From positions 1 through 64,000 of the forward strand of contig NZ_SHKO01000003.1 in the NCBI RefSeq assembly GCF_004217095.1: a stretch of 64,000 bases of DNA, given 5' to 3'. This document shows, one piece after another, positions 30,955 to 41,142 of the stretch. A model generated the notes under the pieces. That model was not told the DNA's origin, made no database searches, and saw nothing but the letters and a program-made list of their open reading frames with translations. The translations under genes were made by a program, and so were the position numbers. Position 1 is the first letter of the stretch. Each line of letters opens with the position of its first letter. The DNA is from Advenella incenata. Its GTDB lineage: Bacteria; Pseudomonadota; Gammaproteobacteria; Burkholderiales; Burkholderiaceae_B.

Positions 30955-31278
30955 AATATGCAAGAAGCTGAGACGTTTGTTTCAGCAGTTGCAAAAAGGG
31001 GCGTGTTTCATGTCCCTTATGGTGTTTTGTTAAGGTGTTTTGTTAATGCGAAGTGAAGCACTTGCAAATCACCGCGACAGCAGTGCAGTAAAGCAGCAGA
31101 AGGTTGTCGATGTACCGCCGGGCAGGGCGGATCAACTGCCAGACAATGGCCGGGCAGGTGGCCATGGAGACGGTTCAAGTACGATGCGAGACAGGCGCTG
31201 GCATTGTTTTTGAGACGGTTTCCGAAAAACGCAGTGGCACTTTTCGTTAATACGTTTCGGAATACAGGAGTTGGGAAT
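30955..31278. other. ftsA-ftsZ intergenic region
   Basis: This 324-bp gap contrasts with the overlapping junctions elsewhere in the cluster. It contains a perfect 13-bp tandem repeat (31021-31046). An in-frame extension upstream of ftsZ (from 31204) exists but lacks a ribosome binding site and family resemblance. An extra ftsZ promoter, as found in other bacteria, is likely here, but I cannot point to convincing hexamers. Confidence 0.5.
31021..31046. repeat. perfect 13-bp tandem repeat upstream of ftsZ
   Basis: GGTGTTTTGTTAA occurs twice back to back (31021-31033 and 31034-31046), 230 bp before the ftsZ start. It could be a recent slippage duplication or a paired regulator site. Confidence 0.8.
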
Positions 31279-32499
31279 ATGGACTTTCAATTATTGGACG
31301 ATAGCAGTAACAGCGGTACCGTAATCAAGGTGATTGGCGTGGGTGGTGCAGGTGGCAATGCCATTTCACACATGATGCGGGCCGGCCTCAAGGGCGTGGA
31401 TTTCATCTGCGCAAACACAGACATGCAGGCGCTGATCGCGACCGAAGCACCGGTACAGATCCGTCTGGGCCGCAGTGGTTTGGGCGCAGGCGCCAAACCT
31501 GAACAGGGTCGTGCAGCAGCAGAAACAGCACGCGAAGAAATTCGCGCCGCGCTCAATGGCGCAAATATGGTGTTCATTACCGCCGGTATGGGTGGTGGTA
31601 CAGGAACGGGAGCAGGTCCTGTTGTGGCCGAAGTGGCCAAGGAATTGGGTATCCTCACCGTTGGTGTCGTTACAAAACCATTTTCGTTCGAAGGAACCAA
31701 ACGACTGCGCGCTGCCGAAGAAGGCATTGCCGATTTGTCCAAACACGTCCATTCCCTGATCGTGGTTCTGAACGAAAAGCTGTATGAACTGATGGGCGAC
31801 GACGCATCCCAGGACGACTGCTTCAAGGAAGCCGACAACGTGCTGTACAACGCCTGCGCAGGTATTGCAGAAATCATTAATGTTCAGGGTAATATCAACG
31901 TCGACTTCGAAGACGTGAAAACCATCATGGGCGAACATGGCCAGGCAATGATGGGTACCGCAGTCGCCTCCGGTCCGGATCGTGCTCGCATCGCTGCAGA
32001 AAACGCGATTGCCTGCCCGCTGCTCGAAGGCGTGGACCTGAACGGTGCGCGTGGTCTGCTGGTCAACATTACCGCCAGCCGTTCACTCAAAATGAGCGAA
32101 ACCCGTCTGATCAACGAAATCATCAGCAGTTACGCTGCCAAAGACGCCACTATTATCGTTGGTAGCGCTTACGATGACGACATGGCCGACGAGCTGCGCG
32201 TGACCGTTGTCGCAACGGGTCTGGGTCGTAAGCAGCCGGAACTGGTAGTCAATAACGGTTCCGATGTCGAGTTTGAAGCATTGACCGGGACGCATGGTGG
32301 CAATACCGATCTGTACGGCGGCAGCTTCCTGAATCAGCCTAGCGGTGGCCGTGCACCTGTGCCGCCTACCGTGATTCGTTCTGGTCGTGGCGGCGCTGCG
32401 CCTAACAAGGCGCAATTTGAACAGCAGGTTCGTGCAATGGAATCTTCGGGCGTCGAGCGTTTCGATATTCCGGCATTCCTGCGCAAACAAGCCGACTGA
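31279..32499 (+). CDS. ftsZ: cell division protein FtsZ
   Basis: FtsZ, 406 residues, tubulin-like GTPase that forms the division ring. The GTP motif GGGTGTG is at residues 105-111. The N-terminal GVGGAGGNAISHM and NVDFEDVKTIM are typical, and the C-terminal peptide FDIPAFLRKQAD is the conserved FtsA-binding tail. ATG 31279 has CAGGAG eight bases upstream. The strong terminator at 32585 closes the dcw transcript. Confidence 0.98.
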   Translation: MDFQLLDDSSNSGTVIKVIGVGGAGGNAISHMMRAGLKGVDFICANTDMQALIATEAPVQIRLGRSGLGAGAKPEQGRAAAETAREEIRAALNGANMVFITAGMGGGTGTGAGPVVAEVAKELGILTVGVVTKPFSFEGTKRLRAAEEGIADLSKHVHSLIVVLNEKLYELMGDDASQDDCFKEADNVLYNACAGIAEIINVQGNINVDFEDVKTIMGEHGQAMMGTAVASGPDRARIAAENAIACPLLEGVDLNGARGLLVNITASRSLKMSETRLINEIISSYAAKDATIIVGSAYDDDMADELRVTVVATGLGRKQPELVVNNGSDVEFEALTGTHGGNTDLYGGSFLNQPSGGRAPVPPTVIRSGRGGAAPNKAQFEQQVRAMESSGVERFDIPAFLRKQAD

Positions 32500-32584
32500 T
32501 CGCCGTTTTCTTCCCAACACGGCGTCCGGGCTGCTGCCCGGTCCGGACCCGTTTGCTCCTATGAAATGGCGCCCGTTAGCAAAA

Positions 32585-32608
32585 ACGACCCTTCGGGGTC
32601 GTTTTTTT
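32585..32608 (+). terminator. rho-independent terminator of ftsZ / the dcw cluster
   Basis: ACGACCC, a TTCG loop and GGGTCGT form a 7-bp stem with a UUCG tetraloop, followed by seven T. It lies about 85 bases after the ftsZ stop. Confidence 0.92.
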
Positions 32609-32612
32609 GTCG

Positions 32613-32991
32613 TTGTCGCCCCGTCCCGGTTTCAGATGTCAATTGAAACAGTTGTACTGTCAATCAAGGGCTTTTAAGCGCAAATCAGAGTAAAATACTC
32701 GGAAACGACACGTGTCTGCGGACATTGCGTATTGAAAATTGGCTTTAGCAGCCCGGCGCAAGCAACAAACCGGCTGCAATGCAGTATGGGCGCCACATTT
32801 GTTACAGGCCGCCACTATCTGCGCGTCGCACTTTGCTTGCTGTACATTCAAAGGACGGCGCCACATGTGTGTCTGGTTCCGTCATCAGGCAGCTTGCTCC
32901 CATCTTATTGGTGACAGTGAACGGCCAGCCACGCCATCCGTTTACGGGTGCTCCCATGAATATTGTTACATTTTTGTAAGTTGAGAATACG
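32613..32991. other. ftsZ-lpxC intergenic region
   Basis: A 379-bp gap between the ftsZ terminator and lpxC. Several short frames run through it on both strands, none with ribosome binding site, start context or recognisable product. The lpxC promoter should lie here; I cannot assign hexamers with confidence. Confidence 0.5.
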
Positions 32992-33915
32992 ATGCTACGA
33001 CAAAGAACCATTAAGAACCTGGTGAAAACCACCGGCGTCGGCATGCATTCAGGTCGCAGGGTTGAAATCACTTTACGGCCTGCCCAAGCCAATACCGGCA
33101 TTATTTTCCACCGGGTAGATACCCCCGAGGTCGTTGATCTGCCCGCCGTTGCGGACAAAGTGGGTGACACCCGGATGGCTTCGGTGCTGCAGAACGGCGA
33201 TGTGCGCGTGTCAACAGTAGAACACTTGATGTCGGCATTGGCCGGCCTGGGCATTGACAATATCCACGTCGATCTGAATGCTGAAGAAGTACCTATTATG
33301 GACGGTAGCGCCGGAACCTTTGTGTACCTGCTGCGCTCGGCTGGTATTGAAGAGCAGGATGCGCCCAAGCGCTTTTTGCGCGTTCTGAAAACCATTGAAG
33401 TGCAGGATGGCGAAGGAGAAAACGCCAAATGGGCCCGCCTTGAGCCCTATGCGGGCTTCTCCCTGGCCTTTTCCATCAACTTTCATCACCCGGCCATTGA
33501 TTCAACGGCCAGTTTTGCCGAAGTAGATTTTGCGCGCGATTCTTATACCCGGGAAATTGCCCGTGCGCGCACATTTGGTTTTGCACAGGAAGTGGAAGCC
33601 ATGCGCGCCCACGGTCTGGCGCGTGGCGGCAGCCTGGATAACGCCATTGTGATGGATGAGTTCCGGATCCTGAATTCGGACGGCCTGCGTTACGATGACG
33701 AATTCGTCAAACACAAAATTCTGGACGCCATTGGCGATCTGTATCTGATCGGCCATCCGTTGCTGGCCCGTTATGTGGCCTGCAAATCCGGCCATGCATT
33801 AAATAACAAGCTGGCGCGTACGCTGCTGTCGCAGCCGGATGCGTATGAAATTATTACCTACGATTCAGCAGCGGCAGCCGCCGATGCCATGAGTCAGGAT
33901 TGGCGTTTGGCCTGA
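32992..33915 (+). CDS. lpxC: UDP-3-O-acyl-N-acetylglucosamine deacetylase
   Basis: LpxC, 307 residues, zinc deacetylase of the committed step of lipid A synthesis. Zinc ligands: His78 in TVEHLMSAL, His241 and Asp245 in [12 protein letters not shown]. The catalytic C-terminal SGHALNN is present. It begins [21 protein letters not shown] like its family. Its 3' end overlaps the oppositely oriented DciA-type gene by 22 bases. Confidence 0.97.
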   Translation: MLRQRTIKNLVKTTGVGMHSGRRVEITLRPAQANTGIIFHRVDTPEVVDLPAVADKVGDTRMASVLQNGDVRVSTVEHLMSALAGLGIDNIHVDLNAEEVPIMDGSAGTFVYLLRSAGIEEQDAPKRFLRVLKTIEVQDGEGENAKWARLEPYAGFSLAFSINFHHPAIDSTASFAEVDFARDSYTREIARARTFGFAQEVEAMRAHGLARGGSLDNAIVMDEFRILNSDGLRYDDEFVKHKILDAIGDLYLIGHPLLARYVACKSGHALNNKLARTLLSQPDAYEIITYDSAAAAADAMSQDWRLA

Positions 33916-34397
33916 TTTTTTTCAAGAATCCGGGCCAGTGTTTCAGCCAGTTGCTGGTTGTCTGTGGTTTGTTGCAGTTCAAGCAAGGCGTCACGCGCTT
34001 GTTCGCCCAACGGGGGCATGTGGATCGGTGGTGTTGAGGTTGCCGTGATCGCAGCACTCTTGAGCCCAGCCTGGATTTTTATGCGGATTTGATCCACCCG
34101 TTGCCCTTTTGCGACCAGCAGCTGATGTATAGTTGTGGTCAATTGTCGAATTTTTGCTGCGTGGGCAGCGCTGGGAACGGCAATAATCAGTGTGCCGTTT
34201 TCCAGCCCGACCACGCGACACGCATGACCCACGGGAAGTTGCAGAGCCTGTGCAATCAGTCCCTGTATCAGGTTGAACTGTTCTGCTGTTTCCAGCAACC
34301 GGCCCCGGCGGGTGTCATGTCCCAACCAATTTGCGGCCGTTTTACCTTCGCCTCGATCGCGGCGCGAAGCACCGTTTTTTTTGTAAAACAGAGCCAT
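33894..34397 (-). CDS. dciA: DUF721/DciA-family protein
   Basis: The 167-residue protein contains a DUF721-type domain at about residues 35-110 ([20 protein letters not shown], then [20 protein letters not shown] and [14 protein letters not shown]). DciA is the DnaB-helicase loader in bacteria without DnaC. The order lpxC, dciA, M23 peptidase, secA is conserved in Pseudomonas and many betaproteobacteria, which supports the call; here the gene is on the opposite strand. ATG 34397 is preferred over an in-frame ATG at 34466 that would run through the peptidase start. Family is likely, the helicase-loader role is by analogy. Confidence 0.7.
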   Translation of the reverse strand: MALFYKKNGASRRDRGEGKTAANWLGHDTRRGRLLETAEQFNLIQGLIAQALQLPVGHACRVVGLENGTLIIAVPSAAHAAKIRQLTTTIHQLLVAKGQRVDQIRIKIQAGLKSAAITATSTPPIHMPPLGEQARDALLELQQTTDNQQLAETLARILEKNQAKRQS

Positions 34398-34417
34398 TAT
34401 TTTAAACAGGTACGAAA

Positions 34418-35497
34418 TTGAAAGAAGAGCAACATGCTTCGCAGAATACCACTCCTGTGAAGACAAAGAAAGTATGGACCTTTAGCGTGTCCATGCTCAG
34501 CCTGGGTCTGGCAGTTGCCGCCGGCGCCTTGCTGGAACGCCATTTTGGGCTGCCATCGCTGCCTATGCACGAACAAGTCGCTTCTGTAGAGTCTACACCC
34601 GAAGCGCTGCGTGATGCGGCCTTAATCCATCATAATCTGAATGTGATGGCCTCACAGATCGGGCAGTTGCGAGCCAAGGCAGACACCATCGCCCGGTTGG
34701 GTGAACGCCTGGCCGTCAGTACCGGTGCCGATGCTGAAACGTCGGAATTGCACAAGCTGCTCAGCCAGAACGCCCTGGCCAGTGACGAGCCAATGGAAGA
34801 TCTGGAGCCGGAGAACGACAGCGTCATGTCTGCCGAGGAACTCGGGCGTGAGCTCGACAGCCTGAAAGTGGCCTTATCGCGCGGCGATGATATGCTCAAA
34901 ACCGCCGATCTGGCAATGCAACTGCAAGGCGCAGAGCAGCAGCGTACGCCCACCGCCATTCCGGTTTCCATGAACAATGCACGAATTTCATCCACTTACG
35001 GCTGGCGCAAGAACCCGGTTACCGGGCGTCATATGCTGCACAGTGGGGTAGATTTTGCCGCGCCGGCCGGCACGTCCGTTTATGCCGCTTCGGCCGGCAT
35101 CGTGGTGGCCGCGGGCTGGATGAGTGCCTACGGCAACGTCGTAGACATCGATCATGGCAAGGGCGTGGTCACGCGCTATGCGCACAACTCAAAGCTGCTG
35201 GTCAAGGCAGGTGATCTGGTGGCCAAAAGACAGGTCATCGCCAAGGTCGGTAGCACCGGGCGCTCCACCGGCGCTCACGTGCATTTTGAAGTGCGGGTCG
35301 ACGGTGAGCCGACAGACCCGATCGCCTTTCTAAGTCAGATGTCGTCGTCCACCGCTGTGGCCAGCGCGACGCCGGACAGTCTGCTTAAACGGGCAGAGCA
35401 GGTGGGAGCGGCAGCGCTCAGTAGCAAAATCGTCACGGATACAAAAGAGCACGTCAGATTGCCTTCCGGAATCACTACCCGGCCTCGTATGCGTTAA
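34418..35497 (+). CDS. membrane-anchored M23 (LytM-type) metallopeptidase
   Basis: A 359-residue protein if TTG 34418 is the start. It has one N-terminal membrane segment (about residues 20-40, VWTFSVSMLSLGLAVAAGALL), a helical coiled-coil-like region (residues 60-165), and a C-terminal LytM domain with HSGVDFAAPAGTSV and GAHVHFEVR, the zinc-binding and catalytic histidines. It probably trims peptidoglycan cross-links or activates amidases. TTG 34418 has AGG seven bases upstream. GTG 34457 is an alternative, since an eight-codon leader frame (ATG 34434) with a good ribosome binding site ends in a GTGA overlap with it. The divergent DciA gene starts only 20 bases away. Confidence 0.9.
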   Translation: MKEEQHASQNTTPVKTKKVWTFSVSMLSLGLAVAAGALLERHFGLPSLPMHEQVASVESTPEALRDAALIHHNLNVMASQIGQLRAKADTIARLGERLAVSTGADAETSELHKLLSQNALASDEPMEDLEPENDSVMSAEELGRELDSLKVALSRGDDMLKTADLAMQLQGAEQQRTPTAIPVSMNNARISSTYGWRKNPVTGRHMLHSGVDFAAPAGTSVYAASAGIVVAAGWMSAYGNVVDIDHGKGVVTRYAHNSKLLVKAGDLVAKRQVIAKVGSTGRSTGAHVHFEVRVDGEPTDPIAFLSQMSSSTAVASATPDSLLKRAEQVGAAALSSKIVTDTKEHVRLPSGITTRPRMR

Positions 35498-35580
35498 ACT
35501 ATCGTGATTTTCTCGTGATGACTCACTAACCTGTCAGGAAGAACACCCATTGAAGTCTTCCTGATTACTCTGAAAGCAGA

Positions 35581-38331
35581 ATGATTTCTTTACTCAAAAA
35601 AATTGTTGGCAGCCGTAACGATCGCCTTCTGAAGCAGTATCGCAAAATGGTTACCAGAATCAATAGTCTGGAAAAAACCGTCGAAGCCCTGACCGATGAA
35701 GCGCTGGCCGCGAAAACCCAGGAATTCAAGGCTCGCTATCAGCAGGACGGAGATCTGGACGCCATATTGCCCGAAGCTTTCGCTGTTGTGCGTGAAGCCT
35801 CGCGTCGGGTGCTGGGTATGCGTCACTTCGATGTGCAGCTGATCGGCGGCATCACCCTGCATTACGGTAAAATTGCCGAGATGCGCACGGGTGAAGGCAA
35901 GACGCTGATGAGTACGTTGCCTGTTTATTTGAACGCCATGTCAGGCAAGGGCGTGCATGTAGTCACGGTCAACGACTACCTGGCGCGTCGTGATGCGCAG
36001 CAAATGGGTCGACTGTATAACTTTCTGGGCCTGTCGGTGGGTGTGGTGGTGCCAGAGCAGGACAGCACAGAGAAGGTCGCTGCATATCGCGCCGATATAA
36101 CCTACGGTACCAATAACGAATTCGGCTTTGATTATCTGCGCGATAATATGGAATACCGCGCCGAGGACCGGCGCCAGCGTGAACTGACCTACGCCATTGT
36201 CGATGAGGTCGATTCGATCCTGATCGATGAGGCCCGTACACCGCTGATCATTTCCGGCCAGGCCGATGACAATACCGAACTGTATGTCAAGATGAACCAG
36301 GTTCCGGCCATGCTCACGCGCATGGCGTCTGAACCCAAGCCGCAGGAACCGGAGCCGGAAGGCGATTTCTGGGTGGATGAAAAATCCCAGCAAATTTACC
36401 TGTCCGAAGCAGGGCACGAACACGCCGAAGAAATTCTGACCCGCCTGGGCATGCTGCCGCAGGGTGAGTCGCTGTACGAGCCGCGTCATATCACGTTGAT
36501 GCATCACCTGATGGTGGCATTGCGTGCCCACAATCTGTTTTTCCGCGACCAGCATTATGTGGTCAATGACGGTGAAATCGTGATCGTGGATGAATTTACG
36601 GGACGTTTCATGGCGGGGCGCCGCTGGTCCGATGGCCTGCATCAGGCTGTGGAAGCCAAGGAAGGGGTGGCGATCCAGAACGAGAACCAGACCCTGGCTT
36701 CGATCACGTTCCAGAACTTTTTCCGCATGTACAAAAAGCTGGCCGGCATGACTGGCACGGCCGATACCGAAGCCTACGAATTTCAGGAAATCTACGGTCT
36801 GGAAACGGTCATTATTCCGACCAACGTGCCAATGGTGCGAAATGACCAGAACGATCAGATTTTCAAGAACGATCAGGAAAAATTCGCAGCCATCATCAAG
36901 GATGTGCGCGATTGTCACGAACGCAATCAGCCGGTGCTGGTGGGTACTACGAGTATTGAAAACTCTGAGGTTCTCTCCGAGCTGCTGAAAAAAGAAAATC
37001 TGCCGCACGATGTGCTCAACGCCAAGCAGCATGCGCGTGAAGCCGAGATTATTGCCGAAGCGGGCAAGCCGGGCAAAATCACCATTGCGACCAACATGGC
37101 TGGCCGCGGTACCGATATTGTGCTCGGTGGCAGCATAGAGAAAGCCATTTCCCTGGTGCGTGCGGACGATACGCTTACGCCAGCCCAGAAGGAGGAGCGT
37201 ATTGCCGCTATCCGTGAAAAATGGCTGCCAGTCAACGAACAGGTCAAGCAGGCCGGCGGCTTGCGCATTATCGGTACCGAAAGACACGAATCGCGTCGTA
37301 TCGATAATCAATTGCGAGGCCGCGCCGGACGCCAGGGCGATCCCGGTTCATCTCGCTTCTATCTGTCGCTGGATGATTCGCTCATGCGTATTTTCGCGGG
37401 TGATCGCGTGCGCGCCATTATGGACCGCCTGGGCACCGATGGCGAACCGATAGAAGCCAAGATGGTATCGCGTTCCATTGAATCGGCGCAGCGCAAGGTG
37501 GAAGGTCGTAACTTCGACATTCGCAAGCAGTTGCTAGAGTATGACGACGTGTCCAACGACCAGCGCAAAGTACTGTACGGTCAGCGCAATGAGGTGCTGG
37601 AAGAGGCCGACTCCGGCCCGCTGGTGGCCAACTTGCGCGATGCGGCGATTACCGACTTTGTGCGCACGTATGTGCCGGCAGAAAGCATGGAAGAGCAGTG
37701 GGACATTCCTGCGTTGCAGACTGCACTGGAAGCCGAATGGCAGGTCAGCGTGCCCCTGATCGATATGCTTGAAAAAAACGACAGCATGGGCGACGAAGAT
37801 ATCGTAGAAGCGGTGCTGGCACAGGCTCGCGAGAATTACGAAGCCAAAGTGGCGCTGGTCGGCAAGGAACAATGGGTCTCTTTCGAACGCGCTATCCTGC
37901 TGCAAACCATCGATACACTCTGGCGCGAGCATTTGTCTTCGCTGGATCACCTGCGTCAGGGTATTCATTTGCGTGGTTATGCGCAAAAAGATCCGAAACA
38001 GGAATACAAGCGCGAAGCCTTCGAGCTGTTCTCCGGCATGCTGGAACGCATTCGGAACGAAACTGCACGCGTGCTCATGACCGTGCAGATTCAGTCGCCG
38101 GAGCAGGTTGAAGAGGCTGAGGCCGATGCCGCGCAGTCTCATGTGTCCAACATGCAGTTTCATCATTCTGACTACGATGAAGCGCTGGCCAATGCCGAAA
38201 TCAATGAACAGGGCGATGTGTCTGCCGGTGGTATCACCGTCAAGAACATGGTGGGCAGAGTTGGCCGTAACGATCCGTGCCCGTGTGGCAGTGGTAAAAA
38301 GTATAAACATTGCCACGGTAAACTGAGCTGA
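35581..38331 (+). CDS. secA: preprotein translocase ATPase SecA
   Basis: SecA, 916 residues, drives post-translational export through SecYEG. Walker A is MRTGEGKT at residues 101-108, [14 protein letters not shown] follows, then the second nucleotide-binding fold ([27 protein letters not shown]). The C-terminus carries the SecB/phospholipid-binding zinc motif with Cys in [17 protein letters not shown] SecM-like arrest peptide is not apparent upstream. A bidirectional terminator follows at 38479. Confidence 0.98.
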   Translation: MISLLKKIVGSRNDRLLKQYRKMVTRINSLEKTVEALTDEALAAKTQEFKARYQQDGDLDAILPEAFAVVREASRRVLGMRHFDVQLIGGITLHYGKIAEMRTGEGKTLMSTLPVYLNAMSGKGVHVVTVNDYLARRDAQQMGRLYNFLGLSVGVVVPEQDSTEKVAAYRADITYGTNNEFGFDYLRDNMEYRAEDRRQRELTYAIVDEVDSILIDEARTPLIISGQADDNTELYVKMNQVPAMLTRMASEPKPQEPEPEGDFWVDEKSQQIYLSEAGHEHAEEILTRLGMLPQGESLYEPRHITLMHHLMVALRAHNLFFRDQHYVVNDGEIVIVDEFTGRFMAGRRWSDGLHQAVEAKEGVAIQNENQTLASITFQNFFRMYKKLAGMTGTADTEAYEFQEIYGLETVIIPTNVPMVRNDQNDQIFKNDQEKFAAIIKDVRDCHERNQPVLVGTTSIENSEVLSELLKKENLPHDVLNAKQHAREAEIIAEAGKPGKITIATNMAGRGTDIVLGGSIEKAISLVRADDTLTPAQKEERIAAIREKWLPVNEQVKQAGGLRIIGTERHESRRIDNQLRGRAGRQGDPGSSRFYLSLDDSLMRIFAGDRVRAIMDRLGTDGEPIEAKMVSRSIESAQRKVEGRNFDIRKQLLEYDDVSNDQRKVLYGQRNEVLEEADSGPLVANLRDAAITDFVRTYVPAESMEEQWDIPALQTALEAEWQVSVPLIDMLEKNDSMGDEDIVEAVLAQARENYEAKVALVGKEQWVSFERAILLQTIDTLWREHLSSLDHLRQGIHLRGYAQKDPKQEYKREAFELFSGMLERIRNETARVLMTVQIQSPEQVEEAEADAAQSHVSNMQFHHSDYDEALANAEINEQGDVSAGGITVKNMVGRVGRNDPCPCGSGKKYKHCHGKLS

Positions 38332-38478
38332 TCAACATCGGACTGGAAACCTGCACAGGGCGCGTGGACGTGTCAGTGCAGGGCGGTGCAAGTTTACAGA
38401 TCGACGGTAAAGATTGACGGCGCAAGCCGATGTCGACTGAAATAAAAGCCATGTCTTCCGATGGTATGCGTAAATGAA

Positions 38479-38513
38479 AATCCCTCGCGGCTTAAAACTG
38501 CGAGGGATTTTTT
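38479..38513 (+). terminator. bidirectional rho-independent terminator between secA and mgtE
   Basis: AATCCCTCGC and GCGAGGGATT form a 10-bp stem with an 11-base loop, followed by T6 on the plus strand and preceded by A4, which gives a U tract on the minus strand. It can serve secA and the converging mgtE. The rest of the 248-bp gap shows nothing else. Confidence 0.9.
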
Positions 38514-38579
38514 GTTATGCAAGATGTCCGCGAATAATCGGGGCCGCGCGTTGTGCCGGATAACGGTAGCTGACGCATG

Positions 38580-40061
38580 CTAGATAAGAAACAGATTTGC
38601 CAGACCCAGAAAGACAAAGAAGCCAAGCGAATCGGTGGCGAAGGTAAGCAGCACCGAAGACCCCATGGCTGGATCCTTGCCGAAGCGGTCCCGTGTCAAT
38701 GGGATCAGGACGCCCAGCATGGCGCCAATCAGCATGTTGCAGACCAGTGCCGCCATCATCACCGCGGCAATGGACAGGCTGCGTGAGACAAGCCAGGCAA
38801 AGGCGGCGGCGACCAGGCTGCCTGAGATACCTACCAGGAATGTCACCACAAATTCACGTCGCAGCAGCGACTTCACGTTGTTGGAGGTAATACGGCCCAT
38901 GGCAAGGGCACGAATGACAAGTGTCATTGTCTGGTTGCCTGAGTTGCCGCCAATGCCGGCCACAATGGACATCAGAAAAGCCAGGATCACAATGGTGCTT
39001 ACGGTTTCTTCAAACTGAGAAGCCACATAGGAGGCGACCGACGCCGTGCACAGGTTCAGGAACAGCCATGGCGCCCGGTTGCGGATCGCACTGGAGACGG
39101 GGGCGAAAATATCCTCTTCCTGCAGACCAGCGCGTGACAGATCCTGTTCCTGCGAGTCTTCGCGGATCACGTCCACCACTTCGGCAATGGTCAGCCGGCC
39201 GATCAGCCGGTTTTGCTGGTCCACCACGGGCGCAGAAACCAGATCGTAACGTTCGAACGCGCTGGCCGCTTCACGATCTTCGTCATCAGGCCCCAGTGAA
39301 AGGTAGTCGGTATTCATGACGTCTTTCACGATGGTATCTGGATCGCTGACCAGCAAGCGGGAGACGGACAGTACCCCCAGAATCTGATCACCGCGGTCGA
39401 CCACGAAAATCTGGTCGGTGTGATCCGGCAATTCATTAAGGCGGCGCAAATAACGCAGGACCACTTCCAGGGTGACGTCCTCGCGCACCCGGACCATCTC
39501 GAAGTCCATGATGGCGCCGACAGTACCCTCGGGGTAGCCCATCGCTTCGAGCAGTTGCGCCCGTTCGGCATCGGTCAGGCCTTTTTGTACCTCTGCCACA
39601 ATGTCCGGAGGCAGGTCGGCGGCCAGGTCGGCCAGCTCGTCGGCGTCCAGGTCTTCCGTGGCAGCCAGCAGATCGGCCCGATCCATGGACGCAATCAGCG
39701 ACTCCCGGACCCAGTCATCCACTTCCAGCAAAATGTCGCCGTCGTACTTGGAATTGACCAGGCCCCAGATAAGCTGGCGCTCTTCGGTGGGCAGCGATTC
39801 CAGAATGAATGCGATATCGGCCGGGTGCAGGGCATTCAGGGTATTGCTCAGTTCGGCTTCGTGCTGGCGCCGGATCAGGCCCTCAACCAGCGTTGACTGC
39901 TCATCGCCGGCTTCCTGGCGATGCACCAACTGTTCGACAATGGCGTGCTTTTTCAGCAGTTCCTGAATGCGCTCGAGCGCAAGCTGCGCATCCTCGGTGT
40001 CGAGTCTGCGCGGCACATGGACCAGGACGGCTTCGGACGGTTGCTGATTTTGTTGCGCCAT
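38580..40061 (-). CDS. mgtE: magnesium transporter MgtE
   Basis: MgtE, 493 residues. The N-terminal superhelical domain (about residues 30-165) carries HPADIAFILESLP and EVDDWVRESLI. Two CBS domains follow (about residues 170-310, FVVDRGDQILGVLSVSRLL and VDQQNRLIGRLTIAEVVDV), then five membrane helices (about residues 335-493) with the pore signature GIGGNSGNQTMTLVIRALA. Channel closing by Mg2+ binding in the cytoplasmic domains is known for the family. No M-box riboswitch is visible upstream; the phosphatase gene ends 20 bases before it, so both are probably one transcript. Confidence 0.96.
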   Translation of the reverse strand: MAQQNQQPSEAVLVHVPRRLDTEDAQLALERIQELLKKHAIVEQLVHRQEAGDEQSTLVEGLIRRQHEAELSNTLNALHPADIAFILESLPTEERQLIWGLVNSKYDGDILLEVDDWVRESLIASMDRADLLAATEDLDADELADLAADLPPDIVAEVQKGLTDAERAQLLEAMGYPEGTVGAIMDFEMVRVREDVTLEVVLRYLRRLNELPDHTDQIFVVDRGDQILGVLSVSRLLVSDPDTIVKDVMNTDYLSLGPDDEDREAASAFERYDLVSAPVVDQQNRLIGRLTIAEVVDVIREDSQEQDLSRAGLQEEDIFAPVSSAIRNRAPWLFLNLCTASVASYVASQFEETVSTIVILAFLMSIVAGIGGNSGNQTMTLVIRALAMGRITSNNVKSLLRREFVVTFLVGISGSLVAAAFAWLVSRSLSIAAVMMAALVCNMLIGAMLGVLIPLTRDRFGKDPAMGSSVLLTFATDSLGFFVFLGLANLFLI

Positions 40062-40081
40062 GACTGTAACTGCCGGTTAGG

Positions 40082-40933
40082 CTATCGCGGTTTGAGATGA
40101 GGGGTAATCATGGCCGAGAGCGCCGGAAACAGACCGTCGCCTGCGGCGACCACATACCCGTTGATGGGCCAGGGGTCTTTGCCGTACATATCCTCTGCGT
40201 GCCCGTGTGCTTCGCGTACCAGCAGGGCGCCGGCGGCGACGTCCCACGGCGCCAGGCCCATTTCAAAATAACCATCGAAGCGCCCGCAGGCGACCCAGGC
40301 CAGATCCAGTGCCGCGGCTCCGTTGCGGCGCAGGCCGCGCGTGGAGTGAATCGCCGTGTCAAAGATCGGCGTGTATTGGTCTTCGAAGGAAAAGTCGCGG
40401 AAGGGAAAGCCCGTTGCCAGCAGTGAGTCGGCCAGCGTGGCTGTTTTGGAGCAGGAAATGCGCTGGCCGTTAAGCCAGGCGCCTGCGCCTGCCACAGCCG
40501 TAAACAACTCTTCGCGGTTGGGGTCGTACACAATCGCAACGACCGGGGTATCGCGGCTCAGCGGTTCGGTTGCCTGAGGCAGGACCGTGCCGGCGTGGGC
40601 AATAAGCCCGAGCGAGACGGCATAGTGCGGAATGCCATGCAGATAATTGGTTGTGCCGTCCAATGGATCGATATACCAGGTGGCAACGCCTTCGGGCTTG
40701 CCGCCGGTTTCTTCGGCAACAATGCCAAAGTGGGGAGTCAACTGGGCGAAAGTGTCCAGAATGGCCTGTTCTGCTTCTTTATCGGCCTGGGAGACCAGAT
40801 CATTCCTGGCTTTGTGATCGATGATCAGGTCGGATCGGCGATGCGAATAGGCCTGCAGTACCGAGGCTCCCGCATGGGCTGCCTTGATGCCGGCATCAAG
40901 TGCAATACCGAAGTCGATGAGGGAAGAAGACAT
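40082..40933 (-). CDS. inositol-monophosphatase family protein (SuhB-like)
   Basis: The 283-residue enzyme has the family metal-site motifs EETGG, WYIDPLDGTTNYLHGIPHYAVS and WDVAAGALLVREAHG. The likely reaction is Mg2+-dependent hydrolysis of inositol-1-phosphate or related sugar/polyol phosphates. ATG 40933 is supported by GGAG eight bases upstream; an in-frame start 156 bases earlier would add a non-homologous leader. It could be SuhB itself or a paralogue, which the window cannot settle. Cotranscribed with mgtE. Confidence 0.88.
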   Translation of the reverse strand: MSSSLIDFGIALDAGIKAAHAGASVLQAYSHRRSDLIIDHKARNDLVSQADKEAEQAILDTFAQLTPHFGIVAEETGGKPEGVATWYIDPLDGTTNYLHGIPHYAVSLGLIAHAGTVLPQATEPLSRDTPVVAIVYDPNREELFTAVAGAGAWLNGQRISCSKTATLADSLLATGFPFRDFSFEDQYTPIFDTAIHSTRGLRRNGAAALDLAWVACGRFDGYFEMGLAPWDVAAGALLVREAHGHAEDMYGKDPWPINGYVVAAGDGLFPALSAMITPHLKPR

Positions 40934-41142
40934 GCGTGATACTCCGTCTGGATTTGAATCGGAACAGCAGCCGGGATAAATCCCGATAATCGGAAGATTA
41001 TAAAATGAATACCTTTGCCCGGGTTCGCATTGCGGCAAAACCGGGTATTCTTTATGTAAATGGCGCGACGGAGATGCAAGGTGGCTCAATGCTGGCCGCC
41101 ACGGGTGCGCCTGTCTGTTAAGTAGTGGTAGGGAGAGGGTTA

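Noticed and set aside
31204-31278. N-terminal extension of ftsZ
   Set aside because: The 25 extra residues do not resemble FtsZ, and a good ribosome binding site precedes ATG 31279.
35941-37311. Minus-strand frame of 456 codons within secA
   Set aside because: Antisense to SecA nucleotide-binding domains; the His/Phe/Gln bias marks it as an artefact of codon use on the other strand.
38332-38579. Small RNA or riboswitch (M-box) associated with mgtE
   Set aside because: This gap lies at the 3' end of mgtE, not its leader, and contains only the bidirectional terminator; the true upstream side is the phosphatase gene 20 bases away.
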